NCBI GenBank assembly: GCA_903813345.2
Contig: CAIIXF020000010.1
Coordinates: 19,107,181 to 19,171,180 of the forward strand
Direction of reading: 5' to 3'
Length of the DNA: 64,000 nucleotides
DNA from: Owenia fusiformis
Taxonomy: Eukaryota; Annelida; Polychaeta; Sabellida; Oweniidae
The translations under genes were made by a program, and so were the position numbers. Below the pieces are notes generated by a model. It ran no database searches, was not told the origin of the DNA, and saw only the letters and a program-made list of their open reading frames with translations. Of the stretch, positions 56,401 through 64,000 are shown one piece after another (within the stretch, counting starts at the first letter, position 1; each line of letters begins with the position of its first letter).

Positions 56401-58396
56401 AAGCTCTGCTTTTAGATCTGGGTTGACCAAAATTTTTAATGCAGGAGTGAGCAATTTTGTCTGCAGATTTCAAATGATCCAGATTTAAAAGTGAACTTTG
56501 ATAGTGCATGTTATATGTTCAAAGTGCATGTTGTAGAGTCCAGAACTGGTCATTCTGAAGTTTTGATTGATCGACCAGTCAGGCCTCCACCTAGGAGATC
56601 GCCAAGGCAACGACGAAACACAACAGTTTCTGAAATTGATATGTCCGATCAACCAGACATTTGGAATCTCTCTGGAACTGCTGTGCAAGAACACGAAGCC
56701 CTTAATGGAAATGAAGGGAACAGTCACCACCAGCAAGCAAGTGTGCCCCGTTCTGACAGATCTAATCTAATAGACCAGACAAGACAAGCACGCGAAAGAG
56801 CAAGGCACATACCTAAAACTACTCCTATTCAAGAAGATGCAACCCTCAATGATGTATCCATAGATAATAATAATGACACTCACAATACAGTTGAACAAAA
56901 TGCATCTGAACAAGATGCAGCTTCACAAATAGAAAACCCTGAAAATGGATTCACATCTGAGGTGGAGTCCCAGTCTGGAGTGGAGACACAGTCTGGGATG
57001 GAGCCCTTAGCTCCAGGTGGTCAGATCCCTGGGATGGTGATTAGACCTAGGGAGTTGAGACTTGGTAGTCTACCTGATACTTTTCCAGATGTTGTCTACA
57101 GTAAGCCTCAAATTGTCACACTAAATAAACTAAAGTACACTGTAATTGGATAATGTAATGTAATAGATTGTGCATGTAGGTATCCTCTATTGCATGATCT
57201 CTTTTGCATCATTTATTCAATGGTGGTAGTAAACCTGGATGTAAATGTTTTATTTATACATCTGTTAATATTTAAATGTTGTAGTGCATTGTTTTCATTT
57301 TGTCACTTTAATGTTCAATTAGCCTTACAGTGTATTTATGTCATTGTTGCTTTATATTAATATTTGTTTTCTTTATGTTCGTAAATTGTTCATTATAATA
57401 TGGTGATCTAGTCAGGCATGTTGTTGGACCTTTAGTCTGATAAAGTGTAATCCATGTTGCAGGGCCTCCAACCTATGCTGAGACTATCTCAGGGGCCGTG
57501 AACCTGTATGATGACGATGATGATGAGGACCATAGAGGTGCCATGGGAGAGCTGACTTTCACCCCAATGTACACATATGTTTATGATTATAGATACAGAG
57601 CACCTCCTGCATATACAGAGGTAAAATTTCATATGCTAAAAAAAAAAAATAGATTAACAACTTAAAAAGGTGGAGGAAGGGAGTGGATGATATCTTGAGC
57701 CTTGTGTGTTCAGAGGATGAAAAAGTTGAAGCTTTGTGATTCAAGATTTTTAAGTAGAATGTCCCATAATAATTGATGAAATATAAGATAGATGTCCCAT
57801 ATGGTAAGTTATGCTGTTTATGAATTATTAACAAGGAAACAATATGAAATAGTGGTGCAATAATTAGAGGTTATGTCACTATCGTTGCATATATGCCCGA
57901 GGGTTTCAGTGATATATGGCCCGACCTTGGGAGGGACATTGATCACTGAGAACCGAGGGCATATGTGCAACTATAGTGACATAAATGATTTATGACATAC
58001 CTATGATGATGTAGTCTGGTCAGAGAGTGTCGTTTTCTAATCTAATTGACTAGCAATGGTTCGGAAATGGTGATTTATTCCCATGTTTATATCTTACGAA
58101 TGTACGAGTCAATTTGACCTAGGCCTAATGTATGACGTAGTCCCAGCGCTTGACCAATCAGAAAGTTAGCGGGCGCGGGCTTTTCAAAAGTTATATTGGC
58201 CCACTCTCTTGTGAACAGTTTCCACTATACTTCGTCATAGATATGTTATAATGAGCTTTATTTTCTTATATTCTGTTCAATATTTTATTTGTTTAAGATA
58301 CAGTATTTATCTTCAAGAAAATAATGTGTACCTTATGAATCACTTTTCCAGATGGACCCCCATCCAAGGGCCAGAAGTGCAAGCAGTCGATTATGA
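26182..58396 (+). CDS. Alpha-arrestin gene (ARRDC2/3/4-like), full span
   Basis: Adaptor that links membrane proteins to NEDD4-family ubiquitin ligases. Coding exons: 26182-26440, 43263-43338, 43899-44046, 54611-54713, 54963-55219, 55734-55941, 57463-57620, 58352-58396. All phases match. This gives 417 aa, against about 407-418 for vertebrate ARRDC2, 3 and 4. It has arrestin-N (GELVKGQCIVEL, HWTESRS, FEGKHGSVRYWLKAEMDKPW), the link TLCCWLCTSGP, arrestin-C (GESIAISADFENYSS to LHLPIVIGTVPF) and three PPxY motifs (PPPY, PPTY, PPAY) for WW-domain binding. An extra 618-nt exon at 56483-57100 would lengthen it to 623 aa. Which of ARRDC2, 3 or 4 it is cannot be told; it probably precedes their split. 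Confidence 0.92.
31192..31374. mobile_element. GGCCCGTAGCCAG element with target duplication
   Basis: AGGCCCGTAGCCAG and CTGGCTACGGGCCT form the ends. A 7-bp direct repeat GGCTTTC borders both (31185-31191 and 31375-31381). The interior has runs of G and C, then TTGGCAAATTTGGCCAAAAA. The 150-codon frame that ends here is partly translation of this element and is rejected as a gene. Confidence 0.75.
32147..32345. mobile_element. TA-flanked CAGTAAAACC element, complete copy
   Basis: CAGTAAAACCGG at the left and GGTTTTACTG at the right, both next to TA, with 199 bp in all. An inverted, diverged copy of the same whole element is at 63319-63489 (shared ATAAATTACCCTC and TTTGCAGAGAAAA blocks). Non-coding. 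Confidence 0.75.
33125..33470 (+). promoter_or_regulatory. Promoter-like repeat E1 in arrestin intron 1
   Basis: In order: a CCCCGCCC box (about 33160), CCAAT (33237-33241), inverted CCAAT (33297-33301), a TGACATCA CRE-like site, ATATATAG TATA box (33341-33348), another inverted CCAAT (33380-33384) and a GAAGACGAAGCTCTCTTTTA core (33424-33443). The inverse copy E2 lies at 41276-41583 with all these elements in the same order, although the bases between them have drifted. That pattern of conserved sites looks like functional promoter sequence. What it would transcribe is unknown; no open frame of note follows. Confidence 0.5.
33920..34070. mobile_element. CAGTAAAACA element, diverged copy
   Basis: The left end CAGTAAAACATGTGTAAGTTG is followed by repeated GTGTTCTCC/GGTGTTC motifs as in other family members. 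The right end has decayed to GGGTTAACTG. Confidence 0.5.
34334..34495. mobile_element. GCCCATAGCCAGG element, diverged copy
   Basis: Matches the element at 31192 through CATAGCCAGGATT, the G-run, and AGAATGGTGAAAAACTGCAT, but the right end has lost most of the inverted repeat. Confidence 0.55.
35365..35600. repeat. GAACACCTCTATAAG repeat-rich remnant
   Basis: Multiple copies of GTGGAACACCTCTATAAGTA-like motifs, as in the CAGTAAAACC family at 61738. The ends are no longer recognisable. Confidence 0.45.
36612..36650 (-). repeat. Solitary copy of the AAGCTCTCTTTTAAG core motif
   Basis: The reverse strand carries GATGAAGCTCTCTTTTAAGA, the same core that ends E1 and E2, but without their promoter-like part. 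Another decayed copy is at 45784-45825. Confidence 0.55.
36790..37130 (+). promoter_or_regulatory. CpG-enriched block, possible internal promoter
   Basis: This stretch in arrestin intron 1 has many CpGs (AACGTCGTAACG, GAACGCG, GCGAGCAGC) against a CpG-poor background. It has TTCCGG, an inverted CCAAT (TGATTGG) and a GTAAGTGC donor-like site at about 37128. It could drive an alternative non-coding first exon. Arrestin exon 2 has no ATG, so a normal N-terminus could not be made this way. Confidence 0.3.
38350..38402. repeat. Short GGCATCGTGGCCG tandem duplication
   Basis: Two copies of GGCATCGTGGCCG with a TATGACATT spacer, in a locally GC-rich spot of arrestin intron 1. Confidence 0.55.
40191..40247. 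repeat. GGCTTCAT tandem repeat
   Basis: About five copies of an 11 to 12-bp unit TTGGCTTCATA(ATC). Confidence 0.6.
41276..41583 (-). promoter_or_regulatory. Promoter-like repeat E2, inverse copy of E1
   Basis: Read on the - strand: TATTACAGTTTAGCAGCTCC, CCAATCAGC, a TATATAAAG box (41386-41394), CTGATTGGC and the core GAAGACGAAGCTCTCTTTTA, then AATGAAGTCGAACGAATGCA and AAGGGTA, in the same order and near-equal spacing as E1. Its orientation is antisense to arrestin, and it ends 1.7 kb before arrestin exon 2. Confidence 0.5.
43031..43149. mobile_element. TGTCACCACC-family element before arrestin exon 2
   Basis: Inverse orientation of the short copy at 13466: starts AACATATTGTTATAGTCTCC and ends GGTGACATTTTGCATG-TTTTATGATGCC. 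It lies only 114 bp before arrestin exon 2. Confidence 0.6.
43263..43338 (+). CDS. Alpha-arrestin exon 2
   Basis: 76 nt: completes Glu, then QSDVREVLLEGRRHEFSFSF and ELPI, with two bases of the next Glu codon. GRHEFSFSFELP is the arrestin-N strand that precedes the inter-strand loop. Acceptor TTACAG, donor GTAAGT. Confidence 0.92.
43899..44046 (+). CDS. Alpha-arrestin exon 3
   Basis: 148 nt: GISTSFEGKHGSVRYWLKAE then MDKPWSFNHKTKKAFTVIS and PIDINKPEYQ. The near-invariant FEGKHGSVRYWLKAE motif of ARRDC proteins is present. Phase 0 out with a GTTAGC donor. Confidence 0.95.
44063..44195. mobile_element. TGTCACCACC-family element after arrestin exon 3
   Basis: Starts 17 bp after exon 3 with two tandem 28-bp copies of ATAACCACTTGTGGTGGAGA, and ends GTAGTGACATTTTGTATGTT-AATGCC. 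It is in the same orientation as the copy at 43031. The 66-codon frame crossing it is repeat-derived. Confidence 0.65.
44935..45113. repeat. Direct repeats of CTTCATGACTACATTGTTTTATG
   Basis: CATGACTACATTGTTTTATG occurs at about 44933 and again at about 45096, the second copy abutting the hairpin element at 45115. It may be a duplication linked to an earlier insertion. Confidence 0.45.
45115..45260. mobile_element. Fold-back element with two matched arm blocks
   Basis: GGTCACATTTGCTCCGAT is inverted as ATCGGAGCAAATGTGACC, and CTGGCCGATTGAGCGTTTTG is inverted (one mismatch) further in. The whole 145 bp could fold into one long hairpin. Non-coding. Confidence 0.75.
46251..46452. repeat. GC-rich minisatellite, CTGTCACAGCGCTCTCACAG
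   Basis: About six copies of a roughly 30-bp unit made of CTGTCACAGCGCT and CTCRCAGCCCG, ending in overlapping AGCGCT palindromes. All three + frames are open because the unit length is a multiple of three without stops, giving false 'SPLSQRS' proteins. It lies in arrestin intron 3. Confidence 0.85.
46960..47225. repeat. Inverted repeat with arms of about 40 bp, next to CRE and CCCGGG
   Basis: GCAATATAGTGAAATATTGG at about 47147 is inverted at about 47191-47210; the arms extend outwards to AATAACGTCATTTCT. The flank has TGTGACGTCA, GGACCGG and CCCCGGG. It resembles the CRE-bearing fold-back block at 5.4-6.2 kb. Confidence 0.6.
47876..48142. repeat. Second cluster of the CTGTCACAGCGCT repeat
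   Basis: Three sub-clusters: inverse orientation GGCTGTGAGAGCGCTGTGAG (47886), then CTCTCACAGCGTTCTCGCAG (48017) and CTGTCACAGCGCTGCGACAG (48095). It is the same unit family as 46251-46452, 1.4 kb away, partly inverted and spread between unique sequence. Confidence 0.7.
50175..50565. repeat. Tandem repeat, three units of about 115-135 bp
   Basis: Each unit has CCTTCTACCAAAAGTGTCAT, AGACAGTGTGCCA, ACCAAATATGAACAAAATCG and CTACTTTTCGAGTTATAGTA. Adjacent copies differ at a few bases only. Confidence 0.8.
50589..52150. repeat. 1,562-bp tandem duplication, copy 1
   Basis: The segment 50589-52150 is repeated directly and immediately as 52151-53712. I found no difference between the copies on inspection, and matching open frames translate identically. 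The copy ends in the LINE 3' tail (52017-52113) plus about 37 bp. The base after copy 2 repeats the first three bases (ATT) of copy 1, a possible 3-bp microhomology. No gene is visible within it. Confidence 0.92.
52017..52113 (+). mobile_element. LINE 3' end fragment
   Basis: AACTGTATAATTAT, TGTCTTGTAATTGATTTTGT-GAGGAAGCCA and the ATCTTGAATCTTG tail match the 3' end of the LINE at 10191-11543. The rest of the element is absent. It is repeated at 53579-53675 because of the tandem duplication. Confidence 0.8.
52151..53712. repeat. 1,562-bp tandem duplication, copy 2
   Basis: The directly adjacent second copy of 50589-52150. Lack of any visible divergence means it is either very young (or a polymorphism in the sequenced animal) or an assembly error. 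It lies in arrestin intron 3 and affects no exon. Confidence 0.92.
53990..54110. mobile_element. CCATAGCCAGG element, decayed copy
   Basis: It keeps CCCATAGCCAGGTTTTCCCA, CAGAATGGTGAAAA and GGCTAGGAGGGCG from the GCCCGTAGCCAGG family. The ends have no clear duplication. Confidence 0.5.
54611..54713 (+). CDS. Alpha-arrestin exon 4
   Basis: 103 nt: LPVENSVEKTLCCWLCTSGP then ICINARTDRRGYCP plus one base of Gly. EKTLCCWxCTSGP is a strongly conserved link at the start of the arrestin-C domain in ARRDC2, 3 and 4. Acceptor TTTTCAG, donor GTAATG. Confidence 0.95.
54963..55219 (+). CDS. Alpha-arrestin exon 5
   Basis: 257 nt: GESIAISADFENYSSRTIIP to IKVDYYVK. It covers most of the arrestin-C sandwich, including LHQTQTFFANGK and LLKIPAVSPSIMNCHVIKV, both close to ARRDC3. 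Donor GTATGT, phase 0. Confidence 0.95.
55734..55941 (+). CDS. Alpha-arrestin exon 6 with first PPxY
   Basis: 208 nt: VALHIPGAYNLALHLPIVIG then TVPFRR, and a tail with PSPPPYRESPTPPPP. It ends the arrestin-C domain (LPIVIGTVP) and adds a first PPPY WW-binding motif. It leaves with one base (G) before GTAAGT, so it can join either exon 7 or the optional exon, both of which need one base. Confidence 0.95.
56483..57100 (+). CDS. Optional 618-nt arrestin exon, disordered insert
   Basis: This open stretch lies inside the intron between exons 6 and 7. It has phase-1 acceptors at 56482 (GATCCAG) and 56524 (TTCAAAG) and a phase-1 donor after 57100 (TACA then GTAAGC). From 56483 it is exactly 206 codons, so it can be included or skipped without a frame change. 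It encodes LKVNFDSACYMFKVHV, a basic proline stretch RPVRPPPRRSPRQRR, then a long Asn/Asp/Glu/Gln/Ser-rich, probably disordered region ending LPDTFPDVVY. Joined to exon 7 it gives VVYRPPTYAE, keeping the PPxY tail. If not spliced at 57101 the frame ends at a stop at 57151-57153. I know of no such insert in vertebrate ARRDC2, 3 or 4. Confidence 0.65.
57463..57620 (+). CDS. Alpha-arrestin exon 7 with two PPxY motifs
   Basis: 158 nt: PPTYAETISGAVNLYDDDDD then EDHRGAMGELTFTPMYTYVY and RYRAPPAYTE. Two PPxY motifs (PPTY, PPAY) flank an acidic run, as in the vertebrate ARRDC2-4 tail, where such motifs recruit NEDD4-family ligases. CAG acceptor, GTAAAA donor. Confidence 0.93.
57871..57984. mobile_element. 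Fold-back element with arms of about 30 bp
   Basis: TTATGTCACTATCGTTGCAT-ATATGCCCGAGGG is inverted with a few changes at the right, ending GTGACATAA. It lies in the last arrestin intron. Nearby (58.0-58.25 kb) there is a CpG-bearing stretch with ATGACGTAG and ACCAATCAG. Confidence 0.65.
58352..58396 (+). CDS. Alpha-arrestin last exon
   Basis: After a TTTTCCAG acceptor the frame adds MDPHPRARSASSRL and a stop. It fits the short tail after the last PPxY of family members (PPLYSEIDP in ARRDC3). The continuing open frame in another phase is not used. Confidence 0.8.
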   Translation: MDPHPRARSASSRL

Positions 58397-61300
58397 CATC
58401 ACAGGACACACAGACAGACAAACAAATCAAATACAAGACCAGTCATCTGAGATGAATTTCACATTGATGTGATACTGTCACAAATACACAAAATGACCAG
58501 AGGTGCAGCTAAAATGGATAGTTTTATATCCACGAGAGGCATTACATTATCATATATAACCGCATTATTATGATGAGATTAAGTTATATCTAATGAAATT
58601 TATCTCAATGAGATTTAAACTTAAAGAATATTAAGCAAAGGCAGCAATATTTTTCCTACAATTTCTGCTTTGAAGATGAATTAGAGGATCAATCTATTAG
58701 GATTTAATCAACATTTATTTACTATAACGGTGCATGTGCAGAAAGTTTGAGGAGATGAGTGAATCTTTTGAGCTTGAGAAATTCATTTTTCAGATTCAGT
58801 TTTGTATTTGGAACATTTTGACATGCATCATGTACCACATTTACTTTGGCAAATAAGGAGCTAGAATCTGAAAAAAAAGAAACCGAAATCTGCAATGTTG
58901 AGAATCTGTATACCTTATCGCATAAGTTAGAATGATCTTTAAACGAATAAGACCATTTCAGTGTGAAATTGGACATATTTTTAACTCCATTTCATTATTG
59001 ACACCAATGTCTTTCCTTTAGAGAGCATGACATGGATTTAAACTTACTTGTCAAAATGAAAGTATGGATTATCATATTATTTCCACTGTTGACGCTGGTC
59101 TAGATTAAGAAAACTTGCTCTGCCCAAGATTTGACACACTTTGCCACACTTATCTCATGTGTATGTGTTTAAAATGGCAGAGTATCATCAGCCATGGTTA
59201 GATCCAGTGTGATATAGCAATGACACTTGGTATGCTAGAGATATTGATCTCTTCTAGTACACGCTTTGCATTAGGCACCTAAGTTGTCTGAGGGGGTGTG
59301 AATGAGGGAGGATATATTTATGTCACTCTTAGATTTAAGACATATGCCTCATAAATACTCACATAGTCTTGTATGATATAAATTAGAAAGATAAGCTAGA
59401 AAAATCATGTTTCTTAACAATAATGCACTTATGTAAAATTGAAAACTTATATTTATAAGGAGCATTTTATACTATAATTTAAATCATACATATGTACATA
59501 AATAATTGATCAGTGGTTTTGTGACTTCCTCTCATCCTCGATTCCATTTCTTTATACAGCACACATATTTTTGAGTGCTTAAAGTCTTTTATATGAGGAA
59601 GGCACAAATTTATTGATCTAAGGAATTTTATAGGAAACTCATAGTGATAAACAGGAAATTGAGATTTCAGTAAAATAGATAATCAATAATTGAGGTTAAG
59701 TTGAAGCTTTGGCAAAATAATATTCAATTGTGGCAACATTACCACTTGTGTGGTAGCTATTTGAATGTATGCTTTAAACAAAGTCTTGTATTGCATACTC
59801 ATAGTGATATTATACCATGTACAGTATATATTGTGATGAATAACTAAGTCTTTGCATGGTATCCCTTTTGTACTGGGTACTTAAATTTATATTGTGAAAG
59901 CCAATATTTGTGATTTATACACGGGTTGTGAGATGAGAGTAATTTTGGTTGGTCAGTTAATTTGCCTCAGTGTTGTCACATGTTAACTTGTGGAACAAAA
60001 ATGATGAAAAAAACACAATTATCCAAACAGACGTCCATTTCTCTAAAATATTGTCAATCTTTGAAATCCAGTTATCTTACGGGTAGGTTATTGCCATATA
60101 TGGTGGTAGCTAGGAAGAGACTCGTGACAATTGCCCTGTCACTTTTTGGAAAAAATAAATGAGTAAAGTCCCAAGTTGAAATACTGCAATACTATTTGAT
60201 GCTTTTAGAAACCAGCTATTTGGGAACATTTGTTTAACACTTGCTTAGTTAATATTTATTATAGTTAAGTTGTTGTATAACGTGCAATAAATGCCAAGTT
60301 TGTTATTGTTTAGTATTATAAATTGCAATATTATAACATAATGAGAGCTTTCACTTACTCAGCTATCACAGTGCAAATGATGCAATGCAATGCTTATTAT
60401 TAATTTAAAGGATTATTAATTTTAAAGATTATTAATTTAAAAGATTATTTGTGTACTTGTCTAGAGCGCAGCCCCAAGAAATGACACAAATAGAATCAAT
60501 GGAATAAAATGTGCATCAGGGGTACAGTTGAGGCAACATTTGAGGGTAACCCATGGCTCAAAAACAGCCACAGTTAAATGAGCACAAGTACCATCGATTT
60601 CTTTTTTTTGAAAATTTACCATGAACTCCCATTGCACATTGTTATCCATTGTCCATTCATTCATGTTTTTTGCAGCTGTGCTCTAGACTGTATGGTATTA
60701 GATTAGACTGCTGTCACTTTATGTTTAGTTTTCTCCACTGTTAAACTTCATAAATGTTCAATTAAGTTATCAATTTTCTCCATGTAATTGTTAAGTTTTG
60801 TACGAGAACTCATGAGTGCATGTTATGCCATTTATATTTTTCCAGTGTGACATGATGTCATTTGTGGCATGAAAATATGATATTTGGTTGACATCATTTT
60901 CGACTTTTTGAACTAAACTAGTAACTTACAAATATCACCTTTTTTGTTATCATATCATTGAAAATGTCACATAGACTTGGTTATTTTATGACTTAATTGG
61001 TTATTTTATGACTTAATGAGTCTATCTGAAATCAAAAACTCTATATGTCAGAGAAATATTCCATATTGTAGTTCCATATCTTTTGTAAGTTGTGTTGTAC
61101 AGTATTGTACAATAAGATAATATTGTGTAAAAAGAGAAGAACTCGACCACCTGTAGCATAATATATTTTTATTATGTGTAATAATTGTAATCTTAGGGAA
61201 GAACACATGAATTTTGCCAAATGTCAACATTAGCGATTGCTCCACAGGGGTTGTCTCAAAGGTTTCTCTAAATTATACACTTTTTTAATTTTATTTAATG

Positions 61301-61398
61301 TTCAGTTTCGAACTATGTAAATCTTGTCATGAAAAAAGTTCTTTGAATAATTTTTAATAGAAAATGGATAGAATTGAAAGTTTTAACATAGTTAACTA
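58397..61398 (+). other. Probable arrestin 3' UTR and downstream DNA
   Basis: No further coding exon is visible. The first clear AATAAA-type signals on this strand are near 60284 (GCAATAAATGCC) and later 63250 (AATAAATGTTCC). Vertebrate ARRDC3 has a long 3' UTR, so a 3' UTR of 2 to 5 kb is possible. The short open frames in this stretch have no protein features. Confidence 0.4.
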
Positions 61399-61630
61399 CA
61401 GGGTGTCAAATAAATATGTTCTCCCCTTGATTTCAAGAGTATGATATTTTGTGCATAAAAGTGCACAAAGTTGAGCAAGTCAGTTGAAACTTCTTGTAGA
61501 GTTGCTCCATAAAGCCTATTTTTAATGTGCTAAAGAACAATTCAGATATCAATATCATACAGACAAAAAAGTTATGCAACATTCTGTTGATGTTAAGTTG
61601 AGGGGGAGAACATATTAATTTGACACCCTG
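61399..61630. mobile_element. TA-flanked CAGGGTGTC element
   Basis: CAGGGTGTCAAATAAATATG and its inverse (CATATTAATTTGACACCCTG), with arms of about 30 bp through TTCTCCCC, are flanked by TA. 232 bp, non-coding. A decayed relative is near 24.5 kb. Confidence 0.8.
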
Positions 61631-61737
61631 TAGAGTGGCATCTCACCACACTTCCACACTTACTAAATGAAAGCATGTGTAGGATATAGTGAAATATATT
61701 TGAGACAGAACCTAAAAGAAACACAAAATTAATGTAC

Positions 61738-61942
61738 AATAAAACCTGCAATGGAACACCTTTGTAAATGGAACACAGGTTAATTGAACCTCTAAGTTAA
61801 GTGGAACACTTTTGTAAATTGAACATATTTTAAAGTCCTATGACCCATTGACTCAATGTTAATTGAACCTCAAGTTAAGTTGAACACCTTAGTGGAACAC
61901 TTAATCAGAATCAAGGGCCTTCCACTTACACAGGTCTTACTT
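61738..61942. mobile_element. CAATAAAACCTG element, family copy
   Basis: Left end CAATAAAACCTGCAATGGAA, right end CACAGGTCTTACTTT, with repeated GGAACAC and TTGAACCTC motifs inside. Imperfect inverted ends, non-coding. Confidence 0.55.
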
Positions 61943-63318
61943 TAATTTGTTGTGATTATCAACTCTATTTCATGAGAAATCATAAGGGAGCATATTGGAC
62001 TATATGTAAACAATGTGATAACTTTTTTAACTTTAATTAATATTGGGTCAAAACAGTGAGGAAATCCATGACAAATATTATTTTGTTTTTATGTTTTACA
62101 GGGAATTAGATAATTGTAAAAACAAAGTATTTGATATGTTTTTTGGAAAACTCAACGACAACACAGAATGAAATCCTGTACTTGGGGCTGATTTGAATGT
62201 CATGCTTAACTTTTGAATTATTTGAAATTAGATTTTTTATTTCCATATGAAGTTTTTGGCCTGTTTTTCTCAGCTTTAACCATGACATAATGAAAAGTAC
62301 CATTGTACACATATTACTAAAAATGAATTCTTAAATCCGCATAATAATAGCATACATATCGAGTCATTATTTGTATGCAGTATATCAATAATGTATTGTT
62401 TTGTCATGTAGAATTTGCTTGTTTACTGATGAATAGTTTAAATTATTGTTTCCAAAATCCAATTGTTTTTTGTAGTACTTTCACTTTCACTTTAACTGTT
62501 TAGAAAGTTAAATAAGTTAATGTAGTATTTATTTATGTCAGTTGTTTGTTTGAAACATTTGAGTTAAATGTTTGTTATTTAGTGATATGTTATGTTTTTA
62601 GAGTACTATTTAATGTTTAATGCTTAGTTATGTACTCCTTGTGATAGTAATGTATAATGTAACAAATATGATACCATGTATAGCTCATAAATGCAAAAAT
62701 ATTTTGTATTTATGAGTAAACTAGTTTCAAACTAGGTATAAGTCTTTAGATACAAAGCTTAATATGATAGTAAAGTCAAACAAATTCTCAAGGCTATAGA
62801 AAAAAGGATATCACCAAGCTGTTATCTCTGGCGTACTTACTCCTTTGAATCTGGTAATTTTGATTTAGAGCACATGCTCTTGACTATTGAATTACTCCTC
62901 ACTATAATTCACTTGTTTTGGCTTCTTCGGATATATTAAAACTTTGCTGGACCATTCTCAAATTCAGTGTTGGTAAAGTGTGATACTAACATATCAGTCA
63001 TCACTTGTAAATGCCAAATAATGCATTTTTAATACATAAAGCACATTTTAATTGCCAACATTTTCATTATCTCTTTGTATAATTCCTATCAGTGGAATAC
63101 ATCATAGCTATTCACGGTGCTTTGTGTAATTTCAATTGGATCTTGATAACTTTTGAGAGAGAGATGGGAAATGTTTCTCATGAACTTTTTAAGTTAAAAT
63201 GAATGTAATTTACAGTGAGAAATGATGTATGGTGGTATATAAATATGTAATAAATGTTCCATATGTTAAAAAACTATGCCTTCCGTTGATAGATGTCACT
63301 TGGTGTGCATGATGTAAT

Positions 63319-63489
63319 AAAGTAAATCCTGCGTATATTGAACATTTTTTGCAGAGAAAAATTGTACAGTGTTGGTATGTGTTCACTAGAGGGAGGGTAA
63401 TTTATACATAAGTAAGTGGAGTATGTTTGGTGTCTAGAAGAGACTGGCGTTCACTTGAGAGAGATGTTCACTAAGACAGATTTTACTGT
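63319..63489. mobile_element. CAGTAAAACC element, inverse copy of 32147-32345
   Basis: Read on the - strand it starts CAGTAAAATCTGTCTTAGTG and follows the 32147 copy through ATACTCCACTTAC, TATAAATTACCCTC and TCTCTGCAAAAAATGTTCAA. Outer TA is kept at the 63490 side. Confidence 0.65.
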
Positions 63490-64000
63490 ACATTCTTGCC
63501 TAAAATATACTAAAGTAGTAAAACTGAAACATTTTTTCAATTTGCTCATGAATTGGTTTTGGAAAACTTAATAATAGGCTGATTCACACAAATCTCAATA
63601 TGAAACCAAAAAAGTGTTTTTTGTTCGAAAAAATCGTTGATTTATTTAAAACTAACATTCAGAGGTCACACGTATCATTTAATAATAGGCTGATTCACAC
63701 CAATGCATTGCATTCATCCTCACGTGTTTTTGCCGAGAAATTAACTCATGGATGCATGGAAATGATTCAGAGAAAATGCATTTCAAAATTTTAGTTCTAA
63801 TAGAAACCAATGAACCCATACTATTTAAAACATAATACATTTTTCCTTTTAATCTTGTTAGACAACTAAAATTGGTTTATTTTTGAAGTTTATCATATTT
63901 AAAAAAGATTGACATTGATTTTTTTTTCAATATTTTGCCATCTGTGGGATGTCATGATGATGTCACCTAGGTTGCAAAAACACTGAAGTGGCACATTAGA

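Larger units (their letters stand above)
58653..64000. other. AT-rich flanking DNA with no gene seen
   Basis: Apart from the three miniature elements listed, I see no exon-like conserved reading frame on either strand to the end of the window. A GCATTCATC/AATAATAGGCTGATTCACAC direct duplication lies at 63571-63700. Confidence 0.5.

Overview
The window is eukaryotic nuclear DNA from an invertebrate animal. It is AT-rich, with GT-AG introns from 0.3 to about 17 kb, many short inverted-repeat elements flanked by TA, a hAT-type element with an 8-bp target duplication, and a decayed non-LTR retrotransposon. The short-element families look like those common in marine invertebrate genomes, but the phylum cannot be fixed from this window. 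I saw no rRNA gene, tRNA gene, CRISPR array or bacterial feature.

Layout. (1) 1-9.2 kb: the last three exons of a sorbitol dehydrogenase-like gene on the + strand (6880-9212). An unrecognised gene may be nested antisense upstream (1017-2044 plus 5226-5397). Miniature elements fill the rest. (2) 9.4-11.6 kb: a fold-back element and a 5'-truncated LINE. (3) 11.8-25.9 kb, - strand: a complete cyclophilin B (ER peptidyl-prolyl isomerase) gene. It has two alternative pairs of 3' exons, and two introns carry a mobile element filled with minisatellite. (4) 25.94-26.18 kb: a compact, TATA-less, probably bidirectional promoter. (5) 26.2-58.4 kb, + strand: a complete alpha-arrestin gene (ARRDC2/3/4 type) of eight core exons plus a 618-nt optional exon. 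Its large introns hold promoter-like inverted repeats, a GC-rich minisatellite, a perfect 1,562-bp tandem duplication and many miniature elements. (6) 58.4-64 kb: probable arrestin 3' UTR and flanking DNA with more miniature elements.

The three recognised genes have no shared pathway. Cyclophilin B folds secretory proteins in the ER, alpha-arrestins are NEDD4-family ubiquitin-ligase adaptors, and sorbitol dehydrogenase oxidises polyols. The head-to-head cyclophilin B and arrestin genes are linked only by their shared intergenic promoter.

The most interesting points are the two paired 3' exon sets of cyclophilin B, with identical exon lengths and phases and one GC-AG intron; the phase-neutral 618-nt exon that would insert 206 residues before the PPxY tail of the arrestin; a triplicated splice acceptor in the sorbitol dehydrogenase gene; and twin transposon-borne minisatellites inside one gene. 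All gene models were made by reading the sequence by eye. No alignment, database search or transcript data was available.
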